Assembly: GCA_965248255.1 (NCBI GenBank)
Contig: CBDFIW010000003.1
Location: 682,001-746,000, forward strand
Origin: JAKZVK01 sp965248255
GTDB taxonomy: Bacteria; Acidobacteriota; Terriglobia; Bryobacterales; UBA6623
Length of the DNA: 64,000 nucleotides
Direction: 5' to 3'
Numbering within the stretch: the stretch's first letter is position 1; each line of letters starts with the position of its first letter. Shown piece after piece: positions 45,701 through 54,152 of the stretch. The notes under the pieces are model-generated. The model did not search any database. It saw only the letters and a list, made by a program, of their open reading frames with translations, and had not been told where the DNA came from. A program made the translations under genes and the position numbers.

Positions 45701-46292
45701 GAGCGGGGCCCAGACCCTTCGCTTCGAGTTTGGCGAGGATGAAACGGTCGACGGCTTGATCCGACCACTGTGCTTGCTTGACGCTGGGAACGGCCGGCCG
45801 TACCACGGACTGCAGACTCCACCAACGGCTCCGATCGTTAAACGTCTCCTCCCACGACTTCTCGACCACCGGCGCAGACGAAGGCGCGTCGCGGGGATCG
45901 GGCGCGCCCATGTTGACCCAGCGCTCGAACGCCGCGATCACCTCGGCATCCAGCTTCTTGCCCCCGAGGGGCATGGCGACGCCGGGGTCTTGGTGCCGGA
46001 TGGCGCGAATCAGAGGACTGTTGTCCGGGTCACCCCGCACGACGGCGGGCCCGGATTTACCGCCTTGCTCCCAGCCGCCTCGGAAGTCGAGCCGCAAGTT
46101 CCCCTGCGCCGCCGCCCCACTGTGACAGACCGCACAATTCCCGACGAGAGCGGGACGAATCTCTTTCTCGAAGAACTCGATCGCGGCGGCATCGGGTTCC
46201 TTCTCAGCGCCCTCCGCCGCGTACGCAACTCCGAAAGACCAGGGGAGCAAACCCACGGTAAGTACAAGCGAAATCTTATTGCGCCAGGGCAC
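42714..46292 (-). CDS. PSCyt1/DUF1549/DUF1553 cytochrome-like secreted protein
   Basis: 1192 aa if started at GTG 46292, which has gagaggtg upstream and begins the signal peptide (VPWRNKISLVLTVGLLPWSF); the frame is open to 46379. One c-type haem motif, 'NCAVCHSGAAAQGNL' (CxxCH), in the N-terminal planctomycete cytochrome C domain; then DUF1549 ('ARHWMDVVRYTDTHGYEWD', 'QIAGDLLPHPR') and C-terminal DUF1553 ('NPLTARVFVNRVWHWVFGTG', 'LDYLADRFVEEGWSVKKLVR', 'ALTLLNDPFAVGQAEFWA'). A long lysine/glutamate-rich spacer (about residues 485-515) and an extra central domain make it longer than the common 700-1000 aa forms. Predicted periplasmic; partner of the coupled DUF1501 gene. Confidence 0.93.
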   Translation of the reverse strand: MPWRNKISLVLTVGLLPWSFGVAYAAEGAEKEPDAAAIEFFEKEIRPALVGNCAVCHSGAAAQGNLRLDFRGGWEQGGKSGPAVVRGDPDNSPLIRAIRHQDPGVAMPLGGKKLDAEVIAAFERWVNMGAPDPRDAPSSAPVVEKSWEETFNDRSRWWSLQSVVRPAVPSVKQAQWSDQAVDRFILAKLEAKGLGPAPRAGRATLFRRLSFVLTGLPPTPEHIAAFLGDRGPDAYARAVDRLLASPHFGERWARHWMDVVRYTDTHGYEWDISAKGAWRFRDYVIRAFNADIPFDQLLREQIAGDLLPHPRISTSEQINESLIGPMFYQMGEKRHGDSVVFNGIYQEMLDNKIDAFSKAFQAMTVACARCHNHKLDAISQKDYYALGGVFLSSRWLVNTVDTPDRNRKVLDELSALKAKLRAPLGTWWLEGARDIPLYLRAAQARLDGDGNAGELAKGLDQVRLAAWEKVLKFEPEEKPAADEESSKDEEESKTEEKAPQEDPRPTLEDPLFAWFELHRSVVKEGGSVKGSWAKLAEDYAGARRERSQSNAQDYSLLADFRRGVPEGWSADGVGLRDGPVPNGDFTVALEGQEAVGMLLPAGLFTHALSPRLNGALRSPYLNFFSQPSVSLEVSGGDYGTRRLLADNAFLTEREYAYLEEDKLHWVCHTTTGADKSARARTAKEMAEVRTFVELTTKASNPYFPPRVGLAGCTKEKVRENSCGAQDPRSWFGVTRALLGNKGGDVTDYGKVQTCLESPADELTRFSSFFNGDPPSDLPALAARYGQWLTASLEAWAQDRADEDDVRLINWMLDQGLLPNNVDDRESIRDLVSSYRSLEKQVAEPQTVNGMADLEPGRDYRVNIRGDYADLGEQVPRGYVEVIAGRREEGPRPAGSGRLELAELIASPKNPLTARVFVNRVWHWVFGTGIVKTANDFGHLGDKPSHPELLDYLADRFVEEGWSVKKLVRMLVMSETFQQSGRMTAAARDADPLNRLLHHYPLRRLDAEAVRDSLLAVSGRLDRKLFGAPINPYRSNEDASKWLLSGPLDGQGRRSVYLKVTIMEPPKFLSTFNQPNPKIPTGARDVTNVPVQALTLLNDPFAVGQAEFWAQQLVATPHESPEQRLAVMFQRAFGRDPDEQERARWMSAIHDISGLYQDVPEKRPPPGGLMDSLAVWKDMAHAMFNAKEFLYVR

Positions 46293-47051
46293 CGCGTCAC
46301 ACCTCTCGACGTCGAAACAGACTGCGGTTTGAATGTCTGCTGCAACAATCTTAGCACCAAGAAAGTTGCCTGCGGACACTTCTTCTTGGCTCAGCTGCCG
46401 GATCTTGTCTCGTTGCTGATTTCGTCCGTGCCCGAGGTGGCGAGCCCTCGTTTCATCTCGGTATTCTCCTGTTCAGATGTCGATTGGATCAGACGGTTCG
46501 TATGGCTTCCGCGCCGGTCAGGCCGAGGAATTGGGCAGTGGCTGAAGCCAGCAATGGAAACACTGTGTCGGTAGGAGTACCGACACGGCAAGTCTGGGGA
46601 TCTACGCCACATACGAATCGAAGAGACACTAATCCTGTAAGGTTGGGCTTGCTCGAAATGTCGCCCGGGAGGCTCCGTTGCGATCAACGGAGCCTCCCAA
46701 GGCCGCCACATTCGTGGCGCGGTGCGAAGGAGGTCCCGAGTGCTTACTGGGATGGCTGCGAAAGAGGGCCCCGGCTTGGCTTACTGGCCCCTTCGCGAAG
46801 GGGTTTTGGGCTCGTCCCGCGGGGCTTGAGCCATATTGACTCATCCCCTCCGGGCAGCTTACCGGGGCTTACCAAAGGCAACCATCCACACTCGAAAACC
46901 TGCAAATCCTTACTTGCCGGAATCGATTCCGGGGCGTCGCGGCCCTCTTTCACTTTGGGCCACCGAGCTGCGGCCCGGCCCGTTTCAGTTTCCAACGGGC
47001 TTAGCCGAAGCCGCCATTACACCTCAAGCGCTGATCCTGATCAGGAAGCTA
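46293..47051. other. Non-coding stretch upstream of the PSCyt1 operon
   Basis: About 760 bp with no gene I can support. It holds two clear hairpins: gtgtcggta-ggag-taccgacac (46565-46586, 9-bp stem) and a 14-bp perfect stem gggaggctccgttg with loop cgat (46667-46698). Neither is followed by a T run. The open frames here (e.g. 46484-47071 on the + strand) look random in composition. Confidence 0.5.
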
Positions 47052-48215
47052 GTGTAGTGCACCATAAATAATGTAACTTATATTGACTTCCCATCGTCTC
47101 TATTAACAGGAGGCATGGGATGCGAAGAGCACAACCAGTAACTTTGAACACAGCGCAATGCAAGCAGTTGGACCGCTACGCGCGCGGCCGCCAAGTCGCC
47201 GTTCGTCTCGCCCTGCGAGCCAGGATTGCCCTGCTGGCCGCCGACGGTCTCGAGAATAAGCAGATCGCCGCACAGCTCGGTGTCTCGCGGCAGTTGGTGG
47301 CCCGCTGGCGCACGCGCTTTCTCGAAAGCAGCATCGCCGGCATTGCAAAAGACGCCCCACGGCCCGGTCGTAAACCTGCCGTCTCGAAGCAGAAAGTACA
47401 GCAGATCATCCACAAGACCACCCGCGAGAAACCGTCCAACGCCACCCACTGGAGCCGCCGCACCATGGCCGCCGCGGCCGGCGTCAGCGCTTCCACCGTG
47501 GGACGGATTTGGCGCGCCCATGGCCTCAAGCCCCACCGCGTCAAGACCCTCAAGCTCAGCAATGACCCGCGTTTCGCCGAGAAACTCGACGACATCGTCG
47601 GACTCTATCTCAATCCGCCTGAGCATGCTCTGGTTCTCTCGCTCGATGAGAAGTCCCAAATCCAAGCCCTCGATCGCACCCAGCCCGGCCTGCCGCTCAA
47701 AAAGGGACGCGGCCAAACGATGACCCACGATTACAAGCGCAACGGCACGACCACCCTGTTTGCGGCGCTCAACAGCCTTGACGGCAGCGTGATCGCCGAG
47801 TGCATGCCCCGACACAGCCACCAGGAATGGCTGCGCTTCCTGCGCTTAATTGACCGCCGCACTCCCAAGGACAAACAGCTTCATCTCATCGTGGACAACT
47901 ATGCCACCCACAAGCATGCCGCTGTGAAGCGTTGGCTCGATCGTCACCCGCGCTTCCACATTCATTTCACCCCGACCTCGGCGTCGTGGCTGAACATGGT
48001 CGAGCGATTCTTTCGCGATCTCACCGTCAAGCGCCTGCGCCGCGGCGTGTTTCGCAGCGTGGACGAGCTCGTCGCCGCCATTGACGACTACATCGCCCAG
48101 CACAACGGGCATCCCACGCCCTTCATCTGGACCGCGACCGCCTCCGACATCCTCGAGAAAGTCAAGCGCGGACGTGCCGCCCTGCATAAGGTGCAATCTG
48201 CTTGACGCACTACAC
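47052..48215 (+). mobile_element. IS630-C copy 2
   Basis: 1164 bp, same termini as the copy at 9018-10181; TA at 47050-47051 and 48216-48217 within CTAG. It lies in a non-coding region and interrupts no recognisable gene. Confidence 0.95.
47120..48205 (+). CDS. IS630 family transposase (type C, copy 2)
   Basis: 361 aa, identical to the product of copy 1. HTH followed by a DDE domain (LSLDEKSQIQ, LIVDNYATHK, WLNMVERFFR); aggagg Shine-Dalgarno before the ATG. Intact. Confidence 0.95.
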   Translation: MRRAQPVTLNTAQCKQLDRYARGRQVAVRLALRARIALLAADGLENKQIAAQLGVSRQLVARWRTRFLESSIAGIAKDAPRPGRKPAVSKQKVQQIIHKTTREKPSNATHWSRRTMAAAAGVSASTVGRIWRAHGLKPHRVKTLKLSNDPRFAEKLDDIVGLYLNPPEHALVLSLDEKSQIQALDRTQPGLPLKKGRGQTMTHDYKRNGTTTLFAALNSLDGSVIAECMPRHSHQEWLRFLRLIDRRTPKDKQLHLIVDNYATHKHAAVKRWLDRHPRFHIHFTPTSASWLNMVERFFRDLTVKRLRRGVFRSVDELVAAIDDYIAQHNGHPTPFIWTATASDILEKVKRGRAALHKVQSA

Positions 48216-48683
48216 TAGCACGCAAAAGGGCCGGTCACTGTGTGACCAGCCCTCGGTTGCATGATAGCACGAGGGGACAAGGGTTGAGGGCGGGTGGAGG
48301 AGTTAAGTCGTTTGATGGCAGACGGTTGCGAATTTTGAATTTCTGTGACCGGGTTGAGCGACGCCGAAAGGGCGCAACCTGAGTTGAAACAATGAGTCAA
48401 CTTGAGATACTTCAGGTACGGTTAATCCTGGGTGGCGGCACGCACTACCCGCCCCTTAGCTCCTGGGGGCTACTTGACGATCTCGTTCCCGGGGCTCGCG
48501 CCCCGGGCCAGTATTAAATGGGGTGCTGTCGGCAGCAGGCCCGGCATGGGACCTTCGCTAGCGACGTCCGAGTACCGCCCGTCAAGACCTGCGGCTAAGC
48601 TGGCGGGTTAGGGAGAGAGCAGGAGTCGTTTGCATCGCCCCTTCAGTCACAGTGAGCTTGCCGGCGGGGGGTGTCGGTTGCTT
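48216..48683. other. Non-coding stretch with hairpins
   Basis: About 470 bp downstream of the TPR gene. Apart from the terminator-like hairpin at 48224-48252 it contains a perfect 8-bp stem cccggggc-tcgc-gccccggg at 48488-48507, resembling the dispersed palindromes elsewhere in the window. No gene recognised. Confidence 0.5.
48224..48252 (-). terminator. Possible intrinsic terminator
   Basis: Read on the minus strand: gggctggtcac-aca-gtgaccggccc followed by tttt. The 11-bp stem contains one G-T pair. It points away from the TPR/ASPIC genes and could end their transcript about 430 bp after the last stop codon. Confidence 0.45.
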
Positions 48684-50339
48684 CTAGGGTGCGCACGGGC
48701 TGCCGCGTTCGTAGCGCACAAGATCCCGGCGCAGACGCACGGCCAGCTTCGCTTCGTTCGCCTTGTCCGCGGCTGCGATGAGGCGATTTTGCATTTCTGC
48801 CGCGTCGTCACAGCGGCCCGTTTCAGCCAAGGCCAAAGCGACAGTCTCACCGTGGACGACACGCCGCGTGGAGTTATAGACCTTGGCGGCGAGGGCCAAC
48901 GCCCGTGGACCGTCGCGCAGGGCCGCATGGGGGCAAGCCGCCAACAGTCGCGCCAGGGCGTGGGCCGTACGCCCGCGGCCAGGGAACTTGCGGTGAGATT
49001 GATCGAGCAGGTCGCGGGCTTGTTGATAGCGCTCCCGTGTCACCCAAAGCTCAGCGAGAGCGACAAGCGGGCCCTCGTCTTCGGGGAATTTCTCGACCAC
49101 CGCGGGCAGATACTTCAAGGCATCGTCGTTTCGTCCGAGCTTGATGAGGGCTTTGGCCAGTTCACGCAGCGCTTCCGAGTCCCGCGGGTTCGTATCGAGC
49201 ACCGCTTCGAAGTGTTGAACCGCCGTAGCAGGCTCGCCGTCGCGCATCGTCAGCGCACCCAGGTTGAAGTGGGCGGTGGGGTTCCGCGGGTTCAGGCGAA
49301 GCACCTCCTGAAACTGCTGGGCGGCGGCTTCTGACCGCCCCAGGCGTCCGAGCGCGGTGCCGAGGTTGGTCCGGGCGCGTTCGCTGTCGGGCTTGGCGCG
49401 AACCGCCTCTGCAAAGGCGCGGGCGGCTTCTTGGAACCGGTCGGCACTGAACGCCAACCGCCCTTGCAACAGGTGGACCCTCTCGCCTTGAAGGAAGTCT
49501 TCGAGGCCCTCCACGAGTGGGTCCTTGGGACGGATGCCCACAGTCCCACGCTGCTTCAGGTGCGAACGGGCCTTCCCGAGATCACCCATGCCGCGGTAGG
49601 CCATCCCCAGTGAATAGTGCAGGCGGTTCGCCTGGGGGACTTGCTTCAGGGCGGCCTCGAAATACTTGACGGCATCGGCGTAACGCTGCTGGGCAAGAGC
49701 CACTTCGCCCAGACCGCTTTTGGCGGCCGGCGATGCGCGATCGCCCTTCAAAGCGGCCTCGAACTCGCGCCGGGCTTCATCGGGGCGGTCGAGCTGTAGG
49801 TACGCATTGCCAAGCCGGACGACCGTAGCCCCGTAAGCTGGGTTGGCTTCTCGCGCTGAAGTGAAGTAGGAGACAGTCTTCGCCAGGTCGCCTTGCTGCC
49901 GACTCAGTTGACCTAGAAGGTGAAGCCAGCGATGGTCTTTTGGGGCTAGGCGCCCGGCATTCAGGTAGCAGGCCTGGGCCGCCTCGACGAACTCGTACGC
50001 GTGGTAGAGCTGACCCAGAGTGCCGTACGACTGGGCCAAGTCCGACGCGCTTACACTCGGCTTGGCCACCGTGTCGGCGAAGGCCGTTTGCAACGAGCGG
50101 ATCTGTTCGGCAACCGTGCTTTCCAGTGTCTGCAGGCCGGGCAAGGGGATCGCAAGAAGGCCTTTACGAGGAGGAGGAAGCGTTGCCGGACCGTCGGCCG
50201 AAGCCTGGGGAAACGCAGCGCTGGCGAGCAAGGCCAGTCCGGCTATCCACGCGGGCGCCCTCAACCGTCGGCGCTGCCGATGCCGTGTGTGTGACGTAGC
50301 CTCAATCCCGTTCACTTTGGATGCACTGGCGGGCGTCAC
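48684..50339 (-). CDS. Secreted tetratricopeptide-repeat protein
   Basis: 551 aa from a GTG at 50339. Residues about 25-50 form a signal peptide (APAWIAGLALLASAAFPQASA). From about residue 95 there are some 9-10 TPR units with the W-LG-Y-A-F-A-P pattern, e.g. 'YGATVVRLGNAYLQLDRPDE', 'RLHYSLGMAYRGMGDLGKA', 'ARTNLGTALGRLGRSEAAA', 'PTAHFNLGALTMRDGEPATA'. TPR arrays mediate protein contacts. It follows the ASPIC/UnbV FG-GAP gene on the same strand, a pairing frequent in Acidobacteriota and Planctomycetes, so the two probably work together at the cell surface (inference). Confidence 0.85.
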   Translation of the reverse strand: MTPASASKVNGIEATSHTRHRQRRRLRAPAWIAGLALLASAAFPQASADGPATLPPPRKGLLAIPLPGLQTLESTVAEQIRSLQTAFADTVAKPSVSASDLAQSYGTLGQLYHAYEFVEAAQACYLNAGRLAPKDHRWLHLLGQLSRQQGDLAKTVSYFTSAREANPAYGATVVRLGNAYLQLDRPDEARREFEAALKGDRASPAAKSGLGEVALAQQRYADAVKYFEAALKQVPQANRLHYSLGMAYRGMGDLGKARSHLKQRGTVGIRPKDPLVEGLEDFLQGERVHLLQGRLAFSADRFQEAARAFAEAVRAKPDSERARTNLGTALGRLGRSEAAAQQFQEVLRLNPRNPTAHFNLGALTMRDGEPATAVQHFEAVLDTNPRDSEALRELAKALIKLGRNDDALKYLPAVVEKFPEDEGPLVALAELWVTRERYQQARDLLDQSHRKFPGRGRTAHALARLLAACPHAALRDGPRALALAAKVYNSTRRVVHGETVALALAETGRCDDAAEMQNRLIAAADKANEAKLAVRLRRDLVRYERGSPCAP

Positions 50340-50382
50340 TTGCTCTCCTTAGGGGCGCTGGTTGTATCGCCCCGCTGGGGCT

Positions 50383-50452
50383 CGGCTTGGTTGGGGCTCA
50401 ATACCCATCGCTGAAGCGATGGGCTTCCATGTTTGGCCCCTCCAGGGCCACC
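50383..50452. repeat. REP-like palindromes between TPR and ASPIC/UnbV genes
   Basis: Contains the dyad cccatcgctgaagcgatggg (perfect 8-bp stem, about 50405-50424) followed by tggcccctccagggcca, the same kind of paired small palindrome as at 176-352. Confidence 0.55.
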
Positions 50453-50488
50453 AGCGCAGGCTATTCTCCAAAGTGAAGAGTATTGAGG

Positions 50489-52365
50489 CTACCGACGGCT
50501 GGGCGCTGTCCCTTCTTGCAGTGTCCAGTACCGATCAACGGGGACACCCTTCCATTCTTCGACTCCGCCCGCGGGCCAGTGGACCCGCACCGTGAGAGCG
50601 CGATCACTTCCACCGAGGCCGAAGAGCAGGCGCGGGTCGTTGGCCGAGCAGTAGCTTCCATCTGAGTGTAGCCTGTGCCACTGGACGCCGCCGTCTTCTC
50701 GGACGGCTTCGACCCGTGCCTGCAAGGCGTCATGGCCTTTGGCGTCGAGAAGGCGCAGGCCCAGCCAGTGATGGCGATTCCCGACCTCGTTCAACAGCAG
50801 CCGCGCGCGGCCGCTGTTGTTGCACACCACGACATCGGTGTCGCCATCGTTGTCGATGTCTCCGAACACCGCGCCCCGGCTGACCGCCTCCAACTTGAAG
50901 GCCGGCCCCGCTTGTTGGCTCACCTCTTTGAAAGTACCCCGGGCGATATTGCGAAACAGTTGATTCGGCTGCTGCAGCGGGTACGGCTCGCCCTTTCGAG
51001 CCAACCTTTTCTGTAATCTCACCGCCCCGTTGAGCACGAGTAGGTCAAGCCGCCCGTCGTTGTCGTAATCGAAAAAGCGGGTGCCAAACCCCGTATAGGC
51101 CAAGCTTGGCGAGTGGAGCCCCAGCTTGATGGTCAGATCGTCGAACAGGCCGTCGCCCTGGTTCACATAGAGTGTGTTCGACTCGCCGTCGAGGTGGGTC
51201 ATGAACAGGTCTTCATCGCCGTCGCCGTCGAAGTCCGCCGCGTCGACGCCCATACCTGCCTCGGCGCTGCCCATGTAATTGAGAGCGACGCCGGCCAGCA
51301 GCGCTTCGTCCTCGAAACCACCACGACGGTTGTTGATCCAGAGCTGATTGGGGTCCCCGTCGTTGGCCACGTAGATGTCGGTCCAGCCGTCGGCATTGAA
51401 GTCCGCGGCGACGACCCCGAGCCCGGCGCCGAAGGCCGCGTGAAGCCCCGCCGCTTCTGTCACGTCTTCGAAGCGGCCACCACCTTGGTTGCGAAACAGT
51501 CGGTCGGGAATGGGGTCGTAGGCGTCGGGCCCGCAGTAGTCACGCGCGCTGCTCTTCGAATAGCATTCGCGCTTGAGGTTGGGAGAAAAATCGACATAGT
51601 GCGCAACGAACAGGTCGAGCCACCCGTCACGGTCGTAGTCAAAGAAGGTCGCGCTTGTGCTCCAGCGAGGATCATCGGTTCCCGCGGCCCTGGTCACGTC
51701 GCTGAACGTGCCATCGCCGTTGTTGCGAAGCATTTGGTTGGGTCCGACGTTGGTGATATAGAGATCCTCCCAGCCGTCGCCGTTGAAGTCCGCGGCCGCC
51801 ACGCCCATCCCGTACCCCCGTGCATCAATTCCCGCTTGCCGGGTCACATCCTTGAATCGTGGCGTGGCCTTGTCGCCGGGCGGAGCCAAATCGTTGCGGT
51901 ACAAGCGGTTTCGCGGGGGACCCTGGCCCCGCCAAGCGAAGCCGGGCGGATTCGGGCCCGGCGTCAGCTTAGCGCCTTGGACCAGATACAGGTCGAGGTC
52001 GCCATCATTGTCATAGTCGAACAGAGCGCCGCCCGACCCGGTGATCTCCGGCAAGAAGTACTCGCCCGTGGTTCCGTTGAAGTGTAGGAAGTCGATCCCC
52101 GACCCCCTTGTCGCGTCCGTCAGAATCACCCGGGGTGCGGACACGGAAGGCCCGCCGGCGCTCGGCTCGGCCGATCCGGGATCCTGTTCAGACCCCCGCC
52201 CTGGGGGTCCACCCGTGGCAGTGCCGTGCCGGCAGCGATGGGCTGCGACTCCTCTCGCCGGCTCGTTTCGTCTAGGCCGCCCGAGCAGGCCAGGCAGCCG
52301 CACAGTCCCAGGACCGGAACGGTCCAGAATGCGGCGTGGCTTCCGGCCCCTCTCATGGTTTTCAA
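50489..52365 (-). pseudogene. FG-GAP/ASPIC-UnbV (CRTAC1-like) lipoprotein gene with one frameshift
   Basis: The main frame (52303 to 50489) encodes FG-GAP/VCBS propeller repeats with Ca-binding loops ('FDYDNDGDLDLYLV', 'ADFNGDGWEDLYITN', 'FDYDRDGWLDLFVAH', 'ADFDGDGDEDLFMTH') and a C-terminal ASPIC/UnbV domain ('LFGLGGSDRALTVRVHWPAG'). Its N-terminus lies in another frame: a TTG or ATG start at 52365/52356 gives a signal peptide with cysteines (TVPVLGLCGCLACSGG) that looks like a lipoprotein signal. The frames join if the C5 run at 52193-52197 (G5 on the coding strand) gains one base. Hence either a genuine frameshift or a homopolymer sequencing error; the whole protein would be about 625 aa, anchored at the outer surface. 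Confidence 0.85.
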
Positions 52366-52397
52366 GCCAAGAAGGATGGGCTCTTAGTGTCCCTGCA

Positions 52398-52625
52398 TCG
52401 AAAAAAGATTGTCGATGTTGTGCAAGTCAATTGTTTTCAACTGCCCCGCCGGGGTCACGTCTACTTGGCGAATGCGCTCAAGCCAAAACGTGGTTCGTTC
52501 CCGACCTTCAGCCCCGACAGGGGCGGCGGACAATAGCCCACGGTGAAGCCCGTCAGGGCGAAACCGTGGGTGACCAAGAGGAAGTGGATACAATGGGACA
52601 CTAGCCCCGCAAGGGGTGTAGGAAA
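52398..52625. repeat. Dispersed palindromic repeats upstream of the ASPIC/UnbV gene
   Basis: 52398-52430 is an inverted copy of the catcgacaatctt..tcgatg hairpin unit seen at 38275-38304 (shared core ttgcacaacatcgacaatctt). 52512-52625 carries tagcccacggtgaagcccgt / gaaaccgtgggt and agccccgcaaggggt dyads, typical REP-type units. No gene is seen between 52366 and the IS630-A copy at 52660. Confidence 0.6.
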
Positions 52626-52714
52626 ACCCGATGCCAACGGTTCTCCGGAAACTCTCCTATTGAATCCCGCAAATTATTATGACACTTTTGACAGTGTGGA
52701 GCATCTATATATGT

Positions 52715-53242
52715 ATGGGCAACCCCAAAGGTGTGAAGCGGGATTTCAAGGCGCTGGAGAAGCGCCGTTTCGAAGCGATGCGGCTGCTCCACCAAGGCCA
52801 CAATCAGTCCGAGACGGCGAGACGGCTGAACGTCGCTCGCCAAACCGTCAGTGAGTGGCGGCGGCAATACCGCGAGCAGGGTGCGGCCGGACTCCGCCAG
52901 GCCGGGCGCGCCGGACGCAAGCCGCTCCTCGATGCCGCACAACGCGAACGCCTGACGTCGCTGCTGCTGGAAGGCCCGGAAGCCCACGGCTTCCCAACGC
53001 CCCTGTGGAGCTGTCCGCGGGTGGCTCGGCTGATCGGAGACGAGTTCGGGGTCGCATACCACGCAGGCCACGTCTGGAAGATCCTGCGAGCGCTCGACTG
53101 GAGCCCGCAACGCCCGGCCGGAAAGGCGCGCGAGCGCAACGAAGAGCGGATCCGCACCTGGAAGCGCAAGACCTGGAAGCGCATTAAAAAAAAGCCCAAA
53201 ACGAAGACCGTACGCTCGTCTTCATCGACGAAAGCGGATTGA
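52715..53242 (+). CDS. IS630-A transposase, OrfA part (copy 4)
   Basis: 175 aa HTH half with three substitutions relative to copy 2 (LTGDEF to LIGDEF, HAWKIL to HVWKIL, KAVRSS to KTVRSS). A8 run at 53186-53193. Confidence 0.88.
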   Translation: MGNPKGVKRDFKALEKRRFEAMRLLHQGHNQSETARRLNVARQTVSEWRRQYREQGAAGLRQAGRAGRKPLLDAAQRERLTSLLLEGPEAHGFPTPLWSCPRVARLIGDEFGVAYHAGHVWKILRALDWSPQRPAGKARERNEERIRTWKRKTWKRIKKKPKTKTVRSSSSTKAD

Positions 53243-53730
53243 GTCAGAAGCCGCATCGCTGCCGCACCTGGGCGCCACGTGGCCAAACACCGGTGCTGCA
53301 GTTTAACTTCAACTGGGAGAAGCTTTCCGTCTCGGCGGGGCTGACGCTGCGTAACTTCTACTTCCGGCTCTATCCCGGTGCGATCGGCAAAGAGCAAGTG
53401 ACCGACTTTCTCAAGGCGTTGGTACGTCATATCGATCGCCCGCTGCTGATCGTCTGGGATCGGCTGCCGGCGCACCGTAGCCGCCTGGTGCAAGAGTTCA
53501 TCGAACTCTCCGAAGGCCACATCGCAACCGAGTACTTGCCACCCTATGCGCCGGAGTTGAATCCGGTGGAATACATCTGGGCTTACTGGAAGCAGCACGA
53601 GTTGCCGAACGTCTGTCCGAAAGACTACGGCGAGCTGAACGAGCGGGCCCGCAAGGCACTCCGCCGCATGTACCGCAAACCGCGTTTGATCACGGCCTTC
53701 TGGAAACAGTCTTCTCTTTGTTTTGACTGA
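53239..53730 (+). CDS. IS630-A transposase, OrfB part (copy 4)
   Basis: 163 aa, same as copy 2. Catalytic Asp and Glu present; requires a frameshift from OrfA to include the first Asp. Confidence 0.88.
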   Translation: MSQKPHRCRTWAPRGQTPVLQFNFNWEKLSVSAGLTLRNFYFRLYPGAIGKEQVTDFLKALVRHIDRPLLIVWDRLPAHRSRLVQEFIELSEGHIATEYLPPYAPELNPVEYIWAYWKQHELPNVCPKDYGELNERARKALRRMYRKPRLITAFWKQSSLCFD

Positions 53731-53754
53731 CTCTATATTATGCGGGAGTCAATA

Positions 53755-54152
53755 AGCTCAGGTTTGGTTTTCGGGGCTCGGGACGCCTTTGATGAGCAGT
53801 GTCGGTGACGATCTTGCTGCTGGTCGCGCCCGTCGCCGGCTTCATCCCGGCCTTTCGCGCGCCTCCCGCACTTCGCCGATGACAGCTCTGCGTGCGGATT
53901 AGCTCACACTTCTGACAATCCATTGTCGTCGATATAGGATGATATCGAGTGGTACCACGCCGGATCGCGCGGATTCGATTGGGAAGCACCCAATACTTCA
54001 GCCTCGACTGCGTCGGACTGGCAGCAACTCCTTCCCGTGCCCTGGGCCGACCTCGCGAGACACGCCTGATGGCCCTCGACACTCTTCGTCCAGACCTTAC
54101 CTACACGCTGGGCGCGTTGCGCCGCGCCCCGGGGTTCTTCACCGTGGTCTAT
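53755..54152 (+). other. Region before the PQQ-propeller gene, with a possible ADOP permease remnant
   Basis: No complete gene. At 54069-54149 the frame continuous with the PQQ gene reads MALDTLRPDLTYTLGALRRA followed by PGFFTVV, which resembles the start of the MacB/FtsX-type 'ADOP' permeases so common in Acidobacteriota (D.LRYALR.LRR.PGFT.V). The similarity stops at the beginning of the PQQ protein's own signal peptide (54153). It is likely a gene stump placed upstream by rearrangement. Confidence 0.5.

Larger units (their letters stand above)
52660..53752 (+). mobile_element. IS630-A copy 4
   Basis: 1093 bp (one T fewer in the subterminal acacttttgacag run), TA on both sides (52658-52659, 53753-53754; site cTAa). 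The most diverged of the five copies, though still nearly identical. Confidence 0.94.

Noticed and set aside
46484..47071. 195-codon open frame upstream of IS630-C copy 2
   Set aside because: Composition looks random, it runs through two strong hairpins, and nothing recognisable is encoded.
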